A stretch of DNA of 64,000 nucleotides, from the NCBI GenBank assembly GCA_963678675.1, contig OY783199.1, forward strand, positions 13,114,709 through 13,178,708, written 5' to 3'. Both the position numbers and the translations under genes were made by a program. Of this stretch, positions 44,951 through 55,805 are shown piece after piece. Each line of letters begins with the position of its first letter. Within the stretch, counting starts at the first letter, position 1. The stretch is from Xiphydria camelus (lineage: Eukaryota; Arthropoda; Insecta; Hymenoptera; Xiphydriidae). The notes under the pieces are model-generated. The model saw only the letters and a list, made by a program, of their open reading frames with translations. It was not told the origin of the DNA and did not search any database.

Positions 44951-46014
44951 TCTATATATATAAAAATGAATGTTTGTCTGTCTGTCTGTCTGTCTGTATG
45001 TCTCGTATGCCTTCCTAAACCGTTCATCCGATTGCGATGAAATTTTGGGAAATGGTTGGACGCATGCCTGCGATGGTTTCTGAGTTAGTAAATCTTATAC
45101 AGGGTGTTCAAAAAGTCCCGGTACGGCCGATTATCTCAGCGGGAAAACATATTAGAGAAAAATGTTTAATACAAAACTTTAAGGATTTTCCCTTGGCTAC
45201 CCAGTGGTCGTATTGGATTTGACCTTGACCGTGGCCTTTAAGGTAATATCAAATGCCTTCCTAAACCGTCCATCTGATTGCGATGAAACTTTGGGGAATG
45301 GTTGGACGCATGCCCGCGAAGGTTTCTTATTGTTAGTAAATCTTATAAAAGGTGTTCAAAAAGTACCGGTACTAATGATTATTATGCCTTCCTAAACCGT
45401 CCATCCGATTGCGATGAAAAGTTGGGGAATAGTTGGACGCATGTCCGCGAAGGTTTCTGAGTTAGTAAATCTTATAAAAGGTGTTCAAAAAGTACTGGTA
45501 CTGATGATTATTATGCCTTCCTAAACCGTTCATCCGATTGCGATGAAAAGTTGGGGAATGGTTGGACGCATGCCCGCAAAGGTTTTTGAGTTAGTAAATC
45601 TTATACAGGTTGTTCAAAAAGTACCGGTAAGGATGATTATTATGCCTTCCTAAACCGTTCATCCAATTGCGATGAAAATTTGGGGAACAGTTGGACGCAT
45701 ATCCGCGAAGGTTTCTGAGTTAGTAAATCTTATATAGGGTGTTCAAAAAGTCGAACTATACTTGACCTAAATTTGACCTCCGCTGACAATAAAGGTAACA
45801 TGAAAAAAATGGTCAAGGACACATTTTAACGTGAACAAAAATTAATTTGACCTCGATATAACCTTGAAGGTCATGGTCAAGGTCAAATCCAATATGACCA
45901 TTGCGTAGCCCGGGAAGAATACTAAAAGTTTTGTATTAAAAATGTATTTAAACAATGGTGGACGGACAAAATCAATCCACAATCTACCCGTGCGAAGCCG
46001 GGACGGGCTGCTAG
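44951..46014 (+). mobile_element. Helitron H2
   Basis: TCTATATATATAAAAATGAA start after A (44950), CCCGTGCGAAGCCGGGACGG hairpin and CTGCTAG end before T (46015). It lies in intron 1 of the Harbinger transposase, head to head with H1, and contains five monomers without the 506-bp higher-order order. About 1.06 kb, non-autonomous. Confidence 0.92.
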
Positions 46015-48098
46015 TTAATATATAAAACTTGATGCAATCTAATCATAGTTATAATTATTATTACTTACAACCATTTGTATTAATTGCCATCATTGGAGTA
46101 TCCAATAGAAGTATATTAGAAGAAATATTATATATTTCAATTTTTTTTGCAGATATTTAGCTTCTGGAGACCTCATGTCATCCATGGCAATGTCTTATAG
46201 AATAGGCAGAAGCACAGTAACAAATATCGTCCGTGAAACCTGTGAAGCTATTTGGATTATATTAAACCCAATAGTGTTATACCAACCAACTGTACAAGGG
46301 TGGTTAGAGATAGCTGAAGAGTTTGCAAAGAGATGGAATTTTCCCCATTGTTTAGGGGCAATAGATGGAAAGCATGTTGTTGTACAGGTAATATTCTAAT
46401 AAAGAAATAATTTCTAATACGTTAAGTTATACATGGTAAATTAATCTGTTTTCCACTTTTATTATGTATGTAAGATCAAAATCTTTATCAATATTTAAAT
46501 ATTTACAGGCCCCACAACATTCAGGGTCCACATATTACAATTATAAAGGCCAGCACAGTATTGTTCTGATGGCAGTGGCATCCGCTTCTTATCGTTTCCT
46601 TATAGTTGATATAGGCGCACAAGGTCGACATAGTGATGGTGGTACGTTCCGGAATTCCATTATGGGACAACGTTTTGTCAATAATGATATGAATCCACCA
46701 AATCCGTCTCCACTTCATCCTGACATGACAGAATCATTACCGTATGTTCTCGTAGCAGATTCCGCACTCCAACTAAATGAATTTACATTGCGTCCATATC
46801 CAGGTAACCGGTTAACTCAAAGTAAAAAAATATTTAATTATCGGCTCAGTAGAGCGAGAGAGGCGTTATTGAAAATACTTTTGATATTATGACTGCACGA
46901 TGGAGAATTTTTCGAAGACCTATGAACACCTCACTTGAAACTACAATTTCAATTGTGAAAGCTTCAGTATGTCTCCATAATTTTTTAATGCATAAAACCG
47001 GATATAGTCCAGCAGGATATAGAGATTATGTTAACAGAGATGGAAATATAGTGCAAGGCAAATGGAGACATGAAGAATCAGCTGCAGGTATTCATAATAT
47101 GAGAATGGCAGGAGGAAATACTCATTCTCGATATGCATCACATGTTCGAGATGCGTTTGCATTATATTTTCAAAATGAGAGCGCTACACATTGGCAAAAC
47201 AATCATACAGCATAATTGTAATGCGTATTAATTTGTTCATCATTAATCATCCATTAGTTGCTTTAAGCAATTAATTCTTCTCCACTAGAGAATTTTTTTT
47301 GTAAGAAAAACATTACGAATTTTTCAATAGAAGAAAATTTGTACATTATGTATAATCAATTTCAAATTAAAATATGTATAGAGTACAGATGTAAACAGTT
47401 GTGCTTTGAAATTGTAAAACAATAAAAATGACGTACGTGTGATCAGTCTTGCAGTTCTTTATTCATTTAATTAAACCATTAATCACATTCATTATCAAAT
47501 ATGTTTAAGAAGAATTATGTTTCTTGTATATAAGGCAATAAAAATCATATTTCTATAAAACTGAAAAATAAACTTATATTACTTATCTATCATTACTTCT
47601 TACATTACTTTTATCATCATTCATCTTCTATTTTCAATAACTCCAGTAGGACTTTCTTGTAGAAAATGTCGAATTTTTCTTTTGTCATCTTCTTCATGCG
47701 AGATCCTAAGTAATTGGTAAATGCCACAACTGGATCCATTAAATCAGTGTTGGATATAGAACTGATAGCTACATCAGTCGTTTGAAGTTGGCGTAGTAAA
47801 TTATTTTCCAGTACCGTAGAAGTTTCATTACTTTTTGACGTGCGTGGCCGTTTACCTAAAAAAAATATTAATTAGAAAGAAAATTAGAACAGTAGTTATA
47901 CATGGAAACGGAGAGGTTAATTAAAGAAGGGTCACGTCTGGGAAAAAGGCATGGCAGTTGTTCACAGGTTAGTATATTTATACCTGTAGATTTTTCTGAC
48001 GAATCAGTATGACTACTTCTAGTAGTATTTACTGACGTAGTAGGACTCGGCATCAAAGGATACTGTTCCTGATGTGTGTTAGACTCTGTAATAGTACT

Positions 48099-48298
48099 NN
48101 NNNNNNNNNNNNNNNNNNNNNNNNNNNNNNNNNNNNNNNNNNNNNNNNNNNNNNNNNNNNNNNNNNNNNNNNNNNNNNNNNNNNNNNNNNNNNNNNNNNN
48201 NNNNNNNNNNNNNNNNNNNNNNNNNNNNNNNNNNNNNNNNNNNNNNNNNNNNNNNNNNNNNNNNNNNNNNNNNNNNNNNNNNNNNNNNNNNNNNNNNN
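48099..48298. other. Assembly gap (200 N)
   Basis: Exactly 200 unknown bases within the MADF gene. Frames reported across it are meaningless. True length is unknown. Confidence 0.99.
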
Positions 48299-48569
48299 AA
48301 TGAAATAACCAATACAGTAGCGCGTGGAATTTGTTCCAATTAACGTCTTTCAGCGCGAGTTCACAAATGTTATCCTAACAAGTTCAGATATGTCACATTT
48401 TACAATTAAAGTAACATGCTCCTTACCGTTTGAACCCTACTACGGGTCGCAGAAATTCCATCATTTGGTAATATGGCCATGTTCCTTCCTTTGGTTTAGC
48501 AAACGCGCCACTCCCACTCTTCATATACTTCGTTTGCTCAGTATATTTACGGACATATGTATCCCTTAA

Positions 48570-49144
48570 GAGGCCGACACACCCCGTCTGGAAATGTAAA
48601 GCTATATTTTCAATATGGTGCATAAGAACCTTTTGCATTTTTGCCACCACACTTAAAAAACATAAATCTAGAGCCCTTTAGAAAAAAAAATATTATAATA
48701 ATAAATTTCTGATTTTGCCGATTGATTTCAACAAAAAAATGTATTTTTTTTTTCTATAGGGCCCTAGATTTATGTTTTTTAAGTGTGGTGGCGAAAATAC
48801 GAAAGGTTCTTATGCACCATCTTGGAAATATTACTTTACAGCCGCGACAATTTTCGGGCATTTTTGTCGCGGCTGTAAAGTAATATTTCCAATATGGTGC
48901 ATAAGAACCTTTCGTATTTTCGCCACCACAGTTAAAAAACATAAATCTAGGGCCCTATAGAAAAAAAAAATAAATTTTTTTGTTGTAATCAATCGGCAAA
49001 ATCAGAAATTTATTATTTATTTATTTGTTTTTCTATAAGGCTCTAGATTTATGTTTTTTAAGTGTGGTGGCGAAAATGCAAAAAGTTCTTATGCACCATG
49101 TTGAAAATATAGCTTTACATTTCCAGACGGGGTGTGTCTGCCTC
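48570..49144. repeat. TTAA-flanked foldback within a foldback, in MADF exon
   Basis: TTAA (48566-48569 and 49145-49148) encloses inverted ends GAGGCCGACACACCCCG. Each half contains an inner inverted copy of GGTGCATAAGAACC and AACATAAATCTAGGGCCC. At the centre is a perfect hairpin GCCGCGACAA...TTGTCGCGGC. TTAA target choice fits piggyBac or Kolobok-type mobilisation. It disrupts the MADF exon inside the NLRD codons. Confidence 0.85.
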
Positions 49145-49498
49145 TTAAGTTCCTCCACTTCGTTTGAGATGTTCCAGGTACAAGATCTCATAACATTTAG
49201 AATTGACCATACAACTTTAAGTATGCATTATTCAAATACAACAATTAAAAAACTAACATGTATTGCCAGTAACTTACTGAATATTGTATCTATTTCCTGC
49301 CATGCGAGTTTTACACTAGCTGTGCTTCGTTTTGCATACGATAATGAACTATCCCATAGAACACGATTTTTGGCGACAGCATAAATAAAGCTTTCAAAAT
49401 GTCGTCGATTTGCTGACGACATCCTTGAGAGTATCCTCATTGATTGTTTTACAATCTTGATTTTCCTTTTTGGAGTTTTGTAATGTTACAGAACAGTA

Positions 49499-49640
49499 CC
49501 CACACGGCATGAAATATTGCTGCAATATTGCAGGAATCTTGCAATCTTTCATCTTGTAGCGAAATATTGCTGCAATGTTGCAGTACAATGTCCGTACAAT
49601 ATTGCGCTGCAATATTGCTGCAAACTTCCTGCAATATTAT
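49499..49640. repeat. Left end subterminal repeat array (TGCAATATTGC)
   Basis: At least six GCAATATTGC-type words within 140 bp; probably transposase binding sites by analogy with CACTA elements. Confidence 0.7.
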
Positions 49641-50148
49641 GCTTTAGTACTGCATATATCCAACGAGTGGCGTGCAAATCATCGCAATAGGCAAGCTTTG
49701 GTTCTCGCTGTTTTATAACCCTGTCTACGAATGGTTACATGAGGTGTTACGTGCGGAATTTGCAATAAAAGTGAATAAGAACGATCTTGCTTTACTATAC
49801 ATAGATGAGAATTAAACTCGCTAATTAATACATTTTTATCTATTGCAATTCTTCATGTAAAAAGTTACTAATAGTGCGTTACTATAATTTATATTGGTAC
49901 GAATAAAATGGATTAACATAACCTAATTATACTTTCACGGTAAGTCTGATGAGATAATAAGATACACATAGCTTCTATCAGTTTAACGTCTTCCAGTTTA
50001 TGAAAAATAATTCTCTGTTACTTGCCGAATAATTTTTTTCATTTATTTCTATCAATTTTCTATAACAGGGTTACCTTTCGTATGGTATGGATAACTTAAA
50101 ATTAAAACTAGAGATTTTAAATTTTATGTAAATGCTAAAAAATTGGAC

Positions 50149-52254
50149 ATGGCTAATCAGAGAAAAATTAAAGGAAAAATATCAGACAGGCAAATACGGC
50201 GATTGGTTCAAGCACAAACTAAAGAGGAGATTGAAGAAATAAAAATACGTTCGCGTTTTCAATACGCAAAAAAGTATTTCGGAACAAAAGAAAAAAGTAC
50301 ATTACATAGCAATTCAAGCACAAGTCTAGATTATCCAGAAAATGATAAAAATTCTCAGGATAGTTGCATTAATCACGTTGACACTGACGCTTATGCAGAA
50401 TTAAATGTAAATCATGATTTTATGAGCGATCACTTGCGCACCAATGTTTATGATGAAGATAAGAATGTGGAAGAAGAAGAACATAATGATAAAACTACTA
50501 ATTTTATACAATCCATAGCATCATGGGCTGTATCATATAATATTACTCACAATGCATGTAACTCGTTGCTTGGTATTCTTAACAAATTCACAGACTGTGA
50601 TTTTCCAAAAGATACCAGAACGTTGTTACAAACGCCAAAGAATTGTGACGTAATTTCTTTAGGAGATGGAAAATTTTGCTACTTTGGTGTCTCTAGAGTA
50701 ATTGAAAAAATGTTAGCAAACATTAGTGATAATGTTTCCTACATTAATTTACTCCTAAATATTGATGGGTTGCCAATATCAAAATCTTCTAATGCTTCCC
50801 TGTGGCCCATACTACTCTCGAACGATGTGTCCCAAAAAGTATATATCGCAGGAGCATATTTCGGAAATACCAAACCGAGCGATTGTAATACATTTCTACG
50901 GCAATTAATAGATGATTTAAAAAACCTAATTACTAACGAATACGTTAAAAATGGAGAAAGCGTACAAATAAGGTTGCGGGCGTTGATATGCGATACTCCA
51001 GCGAAATCTTTTGTCTTACGTGTCATAGGTCATGCTGGATTTTATAGTTGCACTAAATGCACAATAGAAGGAGAACGTGTGAACAACAGACTTTGCTTTC
51101 CACAAAATCAGAATAATAATGTCAGTTTAAGAACGGACGACGAATTCAAAAATAATTGTTACCATGAAGATTATCAATTAGAAAATTCTATTCTGAATGA
51201 AGTACCACACTTCGGATTAGTAACAAACGTTCCCCTCGATTACATGCACTTAGTATGTTTAGGTGTAGTAAAAAAGTTGATTCTACTTTGGGTACAATCA
51301 GGACCCCTCTCAATTCGATTACCCGTTAGAAAAATCAATATTATTTCAACATCACTTCTTCAACTACAGAATACGGTGCCAAATGATTTAAATCGAAGAC
51401 CACGAGCTCTCTCTGATTTTCGACATTGGAAAGCTACAGAATTGAGAACTTTTCTATTGTACACTGGACCATTGGCATTAAAGAATATCGTCAAAAGTGA
51501 TGTATATAAACATTTCCTGACATTGCATGTAGCTATAACGATCTTAGTAAACCCAATTATGTACAAAGACGATGAATATGTATCATATGCTGAGCTTTTG
51601 CTGGTTCATTTTGTGACGTCTTTTGAGAAATTGTACGGCAAGCAATTTGTATCACATAACGTACACGGTTTATTGCATTTATGCAATGACGTAAGGAATT
51701 ATGGCTCTCTGGACTCATTCAGTGCTTTCCGATTTGAGAATTTTATGTCTTCTATAAAAAAGCTTCTGAGAAAAAACGAGAAACCATTGGAGATGTTATG
51801 GAAAAGGTATTCCGAAATAGAAACAAATTCAGATAATCAAGCAAAGAGTTGTTCAAATAACAAAGAGCTACGGTTCGCCAAAGTACATAACGATGGACCG
51901 ATAGATCATTCCATTAATATTCGTGTTCAGTATAAAACTATGAGTAACGACTTATATACCATACACTGTAATAATGAAAAAGACTGCTTTTGTATTTTGA
52001 AAAACCGAGATTGCATTATGGTAGAAAATATTGTTCAAGGAAGTGATACTTCCATGTATATTATCGGGAAAAAATTTAATTTTATGGGAAATTTGTACTT
52101 ATTACCCTGTGAATCGAGAGATCTGAATATCCAAATAGTATCAACACATAACATAAAGACGGATATTTGGCCTGCAACTTTAATTAAGTGTAAAGCATGG
52201 AGAATGCCTTATGGGCTAGACTATGTCATATTTCCTCTTATACATACAAACTAA
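50149..52254 (+). CDS. CACTA/EnSpm-like transposase (Tnp2-type)
   Basis: An uninterrupted frame of about 700 codons; I choose the ATG at 50149 since the earlier in-frame codons are not ATG. It starts with a basic region (KGKISDRQIRRLVQAQTKEE), has an acidic middle, then the transposase core: NIDGLPISKSSNASLWPIL with an Asp, RALICDTPAKSFVLRVIGHA, a zinc-like CTKCTIEG, PLDYMHLVCLGVVKKLILLW, RHWKATELRTFLLYTGPLAL, and HNVHGLLHLCNDV with FENFMSSIKKLLR. This order fits EnSpm/Tnp2-related transposases of insects. It would cut and rejoin element ends in the nucleus. No stop or shift is seen, which makes it the best-preserved gene in the window. Introns upstream cannot be excluded. Confidence 0.8.
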   Translation: MANQRKIKGKISDRQIRRLVQAQTKEEIEEIKIRSRFQYAKKYFGTKEKSTLHSNSSTSLDYPENDKNSQDSCINHVDTDAYAELNVNHDFMSDHLRTNVYDEDKNVEEEEHNDKTTNFIQSIASWAVSYNITHNACNSLLGILNKFTDCDFPKDTRTLLQTPKNCDVISLGDGKFCYFGVSRVIEKMLANISDNVSYINLLLNIDGLPISKSSNASLWPILLSNDVSQKVYIAGAYFGNTKPSDCNTFLRQLIDDLKNLITNEYVKNGESVQIRLRALICDTPAKSFVLRVIGHAGFYSCTKCTIEGERVNNRLCFPQNQNNNVSLRTDDEFKNNCYHEDYQLENSILNEVPHFGLVTNVPLDYMHLVCLGVVKKLILLWVQSGPLSIRLPVRKINIISTSLLQLQNTVPNDLNRRPRALSDFRHWKATELRTFLLYTGPLALKNIVKSDVYKHFLTLHVAITILVNPIMYKDDEYVSYAELLLVHFVTSFEKLYGKQFVSHNVHGLLHLCNDVRNYGSLDSFSAFRFENFMSSIKKLLRKNEKPLEMLWKRYSEIETNSDNQAKSCSNNKELRFAKVHNDGPIDHSINIRVQYKTMSNDLYTIHCNNEKDCFCILKNRDCIMVENIVQGSDTSMYIIGKKFNFMGNLYLLPCESRDLNIQIVSTHNIKTDIWPATLIKCKAWRMPYGLDYVIFPLIHTN

Positions 52255-52448
52255 TGTTGAAGATATTGCACTACCGATTACGTACAGCAACAAAATGAAA
52301 ATAATTTCTTTTACTTACTTATTCAATATTAAGCAACCATCGACATAATATCTGACGTACGAAACGTTCTATTTATATATGTTACATAATACAATTAGAT
52401 GCAAACAAACTACTAAAATAAACTTATCGTTTATTTTTAGATCTCAAG

Positions 52449-54249
52449 ATGAGCAAATATTCCATTGTAGAGTTCGATGATGGATTGCAGCTGGTACCTA
52501 CAGCTTGGTTAAGGATTTTAAACAAAAATATATCATGCATTTGGCCGGATCATTTGAAAACTCAATTATTTTTAAATAAAGCAATTATTAAAGAACTTAT
52601 GCCAAAAGACAATGAGGATTGGTCAGTTGTTGAGGTTAAGAAAATATTTGGGACAGCAGGTACACAGTTTATTACTGTCAGGAAAATTGCTAGTGAAGTA
52701 ATTTTTTGAAAGTATTAACTAACACTTCGAATGTTTGCCTTTCTTCAATTTGATACATAACGCAGCTACCTACGAAAAAGGCATGGAAAAACTGGTTTTG
52801 GCCGAGGATACATCCAATATAAACGATTCCGCATTATCAGATAATGAAAAAGAGAGGCATAAAATCAAGTTGAAATTTAAAAGACGTGAACAGGCAAAGC
52901 GCAAATTGTCTTCTTCGGATGAAGAAAACATGGATTTCGAAGAAACTATTTTGTCAACGTTCCCAGCTTCTACTCTGAGGCCAAAGAATGATGACCGTAA
53001 AAGATCATCCGGCCCGAAAATTTCAAATATGCCTGTTGTAAAGGAGAGAAATGCTAGCTTTGACGCGAAAAGTGACTCTAATACCCCGGACGTGCATTTA
53101 TCACAGAAAGGTATTTCTACAGAAAATACATCTATGTGTGTTTCTTGCAATAAATATAATTTATTAATTTTTTTCTGATATACTTGTACAACAGAACCAA
53201 TTGCCCATCACTCATCCATGTTAGGAAATATTCGCGAGGGGTCATTTTTCTCGGAAAATGAACACTGCTCATCATTTACTCGTGCTCAAACAAATAACAA
53301 TATAGAGGAAATAAAAGGTATTTTGAAAATAACGATGTTTATCGTATTTATTAATTATATATAATATTTTATTTCGTTTGCAGGTTTTCTGAAAGAAATA
53401 TTGAGGAAACAAAACCTTTTACTTTACCAAGTACGCAGCACAAATGCAAAGCTCGCAATATTAGAAGAGCGGCTTATTCCTATTGGCGATCAAAATACCG
53501 TTGAAGACGTAAATTTGCCACTACGCGATATAACGCAACTTCAGCAATTTGAAATAGAGCTGGCCAATCAAGATTTTTAAAATCGCATCGTTAGTTGTTT
53601 TACAATTTCTTTTGATTTTATTTAATTTATTGAGGCTCTGTCTGATTGAAACCTTTTTCAACATTCATCACCATAAATTTACATGAATCGATACTTATCA
53701 AATTGTAAAAACGTATAAAAGTTAAAAATATGAAAATATTCTGTAAGTACAAAATGTGAAAGACGTGTTTGAGATAAGATTGTAGAGTTAGCAAAATGAT
53801 AACTTGTGCTCAAACGATTTATCGGACATAATAGGTAACAATACATAATATGGAATATATGATAGGTTAAAATGGTAAAAACCATTGGAGGAGACGACTT
53901 TAATGCAGTTATAAGCGGCATTATGAAGAAAATAATGTCTGATGAACTGGCGGAGTTGTTTAGTGTGTATGGTCGCAAAGGAAAACGATCCTTTAAAGAA
54001 TCACTCATACTTGAAGTAATAACAAGTAAGTTCTATACGTCGTAAAATCATGATCATGTTCGATATTAAGAAATAATTTATATTTTCATTGCAGAAGCAG
54101 TTCTTAGTCGTTTTTCAAATGGCACCAGTAATGAAATATTAAAACAAATTGGCAACTGGTTAGCGCAAGCTAAAATAAGAAGGGTACGGAAGGCGAATCA
54201 GGAGCATGCACTAGGGAAAGCTATGGTAGAAGAACAAGATAAGGAATAG
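52449..54249 (+). pseudogene. DUF4806-type partner gene of the CACTA-like element, six exons
   Basis: Begins with MSKYSIVEFDDGLQLVPTAW (ATG 52449), a small domain, ending at AG|GTACAC. Exon 2 (52766-53109; YEKGMEKLVLAEDTS, then charged sequence) ends at AG|GTATTT. Exons 3 and 4 (53193-53316, 53384-53590) carry SSMLGNIREGSF and ILRKQNLLLYQVRSTNAKLA, with a coiled-coil look. Exons 5 and 6 (53866-54028, 54095-54249) give the DUF4806 core: DDFNAVISGIMKKIMSDELA, LFSVYGRKGKRSFKESLIL and NWLAQAKIRRVRKANQE. Splice sites agree in register. A TAA at 53578 just before the DUF4806 core (after ELANQDF) truncates it. Function is unknown; proteins of this type accompany such transposases in insects. Confidence 0.7.
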
Positions 54250-54539
54250 ATTTATGAATTCTCAAGTACAAATGTAGCTGTATATGTATATTATATGTAT
54301 ATAGCCAGATACTACAGTTATTATATATTAACATAGTTATAAAACAATATAAAAAATATACGTGTGATATTTTGGAACTGCAGTTCTTTTTATTTGAAAG
54401 GAATTCCTATAAAGCCTTATATCCACGGTGGTAGAACTCGGTCCGAGTTTTCAATCACTGTGTGAGTAATTAAAATTCTGATCGAGTTCTAACATCGTGG
54501 ACACAAGGCTTAATAAAAATTAAATTTACATTTTCGAAC

Positions 54540-54730
54540 CAATATTGCTAAAATATTTTAGCGCAATATTGTTGGAATATTGCAACGCAATATTGCGAAG
54601 ATCGGACATTTCAATATTGCTGCATCATTGTAGCAATATTGCAGCAATATTTCATAATCTCGCTGCAATATTGCTATCTTACGACGCAATGTTTCTACAA
54701 TATTGCTGCAATATTTCAGTGCTGTATGGG
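54540..54730. repeat. Right end subterminal repeat array (TGCAATATTGC)
   Basis: Mirror-type array to the left end: GCAATATTG words at short irregular spacing, closing with TTTCAGTGCTGTATGGG. Confidence 0.7.
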
Positions 54731-54903
54731 ATGTTCTTGGTCTTTAATAAAAAAAACTTTAAAACGAATTAGTAGCTAGCATTTGATTAGAGAACGAGAA
54801 AAGCCTCTAGAGCCTTGTAATTCCTTTTTTTTAATATTATTAATTTTATATTTTATGAAATTATTATATTTACCATAAAATATCGATTCTTGTCAACTTA
54901 GGA

Positions 54904-55029
54904 TATCTGTCAGACATCTATGGGCTCTCTATATCTAGATTTCAACCATGTTTATACCAAATATAGATGTCATTTTCTAGACATATAGACATCTTGTAGA
55001 TGACTGACAGATTTCTTTTGCTACTTGGG
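54904..55029 (-). repeat. Terminus of another CCCAAGTAGCA element with AGATGTC words
   Basis: On the minus strand it starts CCCAAGTAGCAAAAG, then AGATGTC/GACATCT words repeat at least five times over 120 bp. The other end was not found, so only a terminus is present. Confidence 0.55.
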
Positions 55030-55679
55030 TAAGGGTTAACATGTTTATATACAATCTTAAGAATCTAGGCCCGCCTTTTGTTTTTCAACTATTAATCTTA
55101 CTCTTAAGATTTCCATGTTCATGTCATGGTCTTCTTGGTCTTGCTTCATTTTTGCCAGAATATGATCCCGTTGAAGGGCAATTAGTTCCATTTTCTTTTC
55201 TGCCACAACTTCAAATTTTGAAGAGACTGAACTCATCGATTGCCTTTTTGGTAGAACAGGTCTTCTTCTACAACTCCACGATTCTGAAAACATGTTAATA
55301 TAATTATTACAGTTCTTTTTTTTGTATTCAGTTTTAATATGTAACATGAAAAGTATATGTATTTACTTTTTTTGACATTTCCAGTGTCTCTACTTGTCCC
55401 AGGTTTATTGATTTCCAATGAGGTGTATCTTCCAGTTGTGGTGTATCTATCACGTTCGTTATTACAGGAATTTGTAATATTGGTAACATCACGAGTACCA
55501 TCATTTTCTAGATCTAAAAAATGGATACTTTTACTATATAGGCAAAAAAATACAGGGGACGATTAAGCACACTTAAATGTTCTTTCTATATTTGTTATTC
55601 CAATTCATTCAATTATTGTCACTAAAATATTTTTGATTTTTTGACTAAAGTTTTGATAACAAGTATATAGTTACTCTTA

Positions 55680-55805
55680 GGGCCGGTTTTACCAACAGGT
55701 ATAAACGCGGTATAGCGCTATACTGAGAATAACCATAAGGCTTATTGCTGGTTATTCTCAGTATAGCGCTATACCGCGTTCATACCGTGTTGGTAAAACC
55801 GGCCC
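55680..55805. repeat. Harbinger-type MITE, TTA-flanked
   Basis: 126-bp palindrome, ends GGGCCGGTTTTACCAACA, duplication TTA on both sides (55677-55679, 55806-55808). Arms share TATAGCGCTATACTGAGAAT. The same outer sequence is at 32960-33027, where it appears to be the end of a larger Harbinger element. Confidence 0.9.

Larger units (their letters stand above)
42776..47215 (+). pseudogene. PIF/Harbinger (HARBI1/ALP1-like) transposase, interrupted
   Basis: Exon 1 starts left of Helitron H1 and resumes at 44665 (KRRFWVRLTINRRHE, DEDWYFNYMRMSSETFHELL), ending at a GTAAG donor just before Helitron H2. Exon 2 starts after TTGCAG (about 46152): YLASGDLMSSMAMSYRIGRS (helix-turn-helix), then HCLGAIDGKHV (first catalytic D), with a GTAATA donor. 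Exon 3 from 46510 has IVDIGAQGRHSDGGTF (second D) and RPYPGNRLTQSKKIFNYRLS. After a (GA)-type frame slip near 46860 it continues with IEN (catalytic E), TARWRIFRRPMNTS and a C-terminus to 47215. Damage: stops after NRRHE and after LTDNQL, one 2-base slip, and Helitron H1 inside exon 1. Confidence 0.8.
42660..49440. mobile_element. PIF/Harbinger element with transposase and MADF partner gene
   Basis: Two convergent genes, a DDE transposase on plus and a MADF/BESS-like protein on minus, is the standard two-gene layout of PIF/Harbinger elements. The partner helps the transposase reach the nucleus and bind the ends. Two Helitrons, a TTAA MITE and an assembly gap lie inside. Terminal repeats were not located, so the limits are those of the genes. 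Confidence 0.6.
47617..49440 (-). pseudogene. MADF/BESS-like DNA-binding protein of the Harbinger element
   Basis: Exon 1 (49440-49278, ATG start) has the MADF opening FESFIYAVAKNRVLWDSS, KLAWQEIDTIFS and a GTAAGT donor. Exon 2 (49196-49149 and 48565-48427) continues with the conserved TKWRNLRDTYVRKY and WPYYQMMEFLRPVV of MADF domains, but a 575-bp foldback splits it. The next part is lost in the N run. Exon parts at 48056-47988 (Ser/Thr-rich, before GTATAA) and 47857-47617 (LMDPVVAFTNYLGSRMKKMT, LLELLKIEDE) form the tail, with a BESS-like end. It would bind DNA and partner with the transposase on the other strand. Confidence 0.7.
49499..54730 (+). mobile_element. CACTA/EnSpm-like autonomous-type element, 5.2 kb
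   Basis: Inverted ends CCCACACGGCATGAAATATT and CCCATACAGCACTGAAATAT; the outer 140-190 bp of both ends are filled with TGCAATATTGC words in both orientations. In between lie a transposase gene and a DUF4806-type gene, both on plus. No clean target duplication (flanks TA and AT). Family placement rests on the transposase motifs and the CACTA-like organisation of the ends. Confidence 0.75.

Noticed and set aside
48072..48339. Open frames across 48099-48298
   Set aside because: They consist of unknown bases in an assembly gap.
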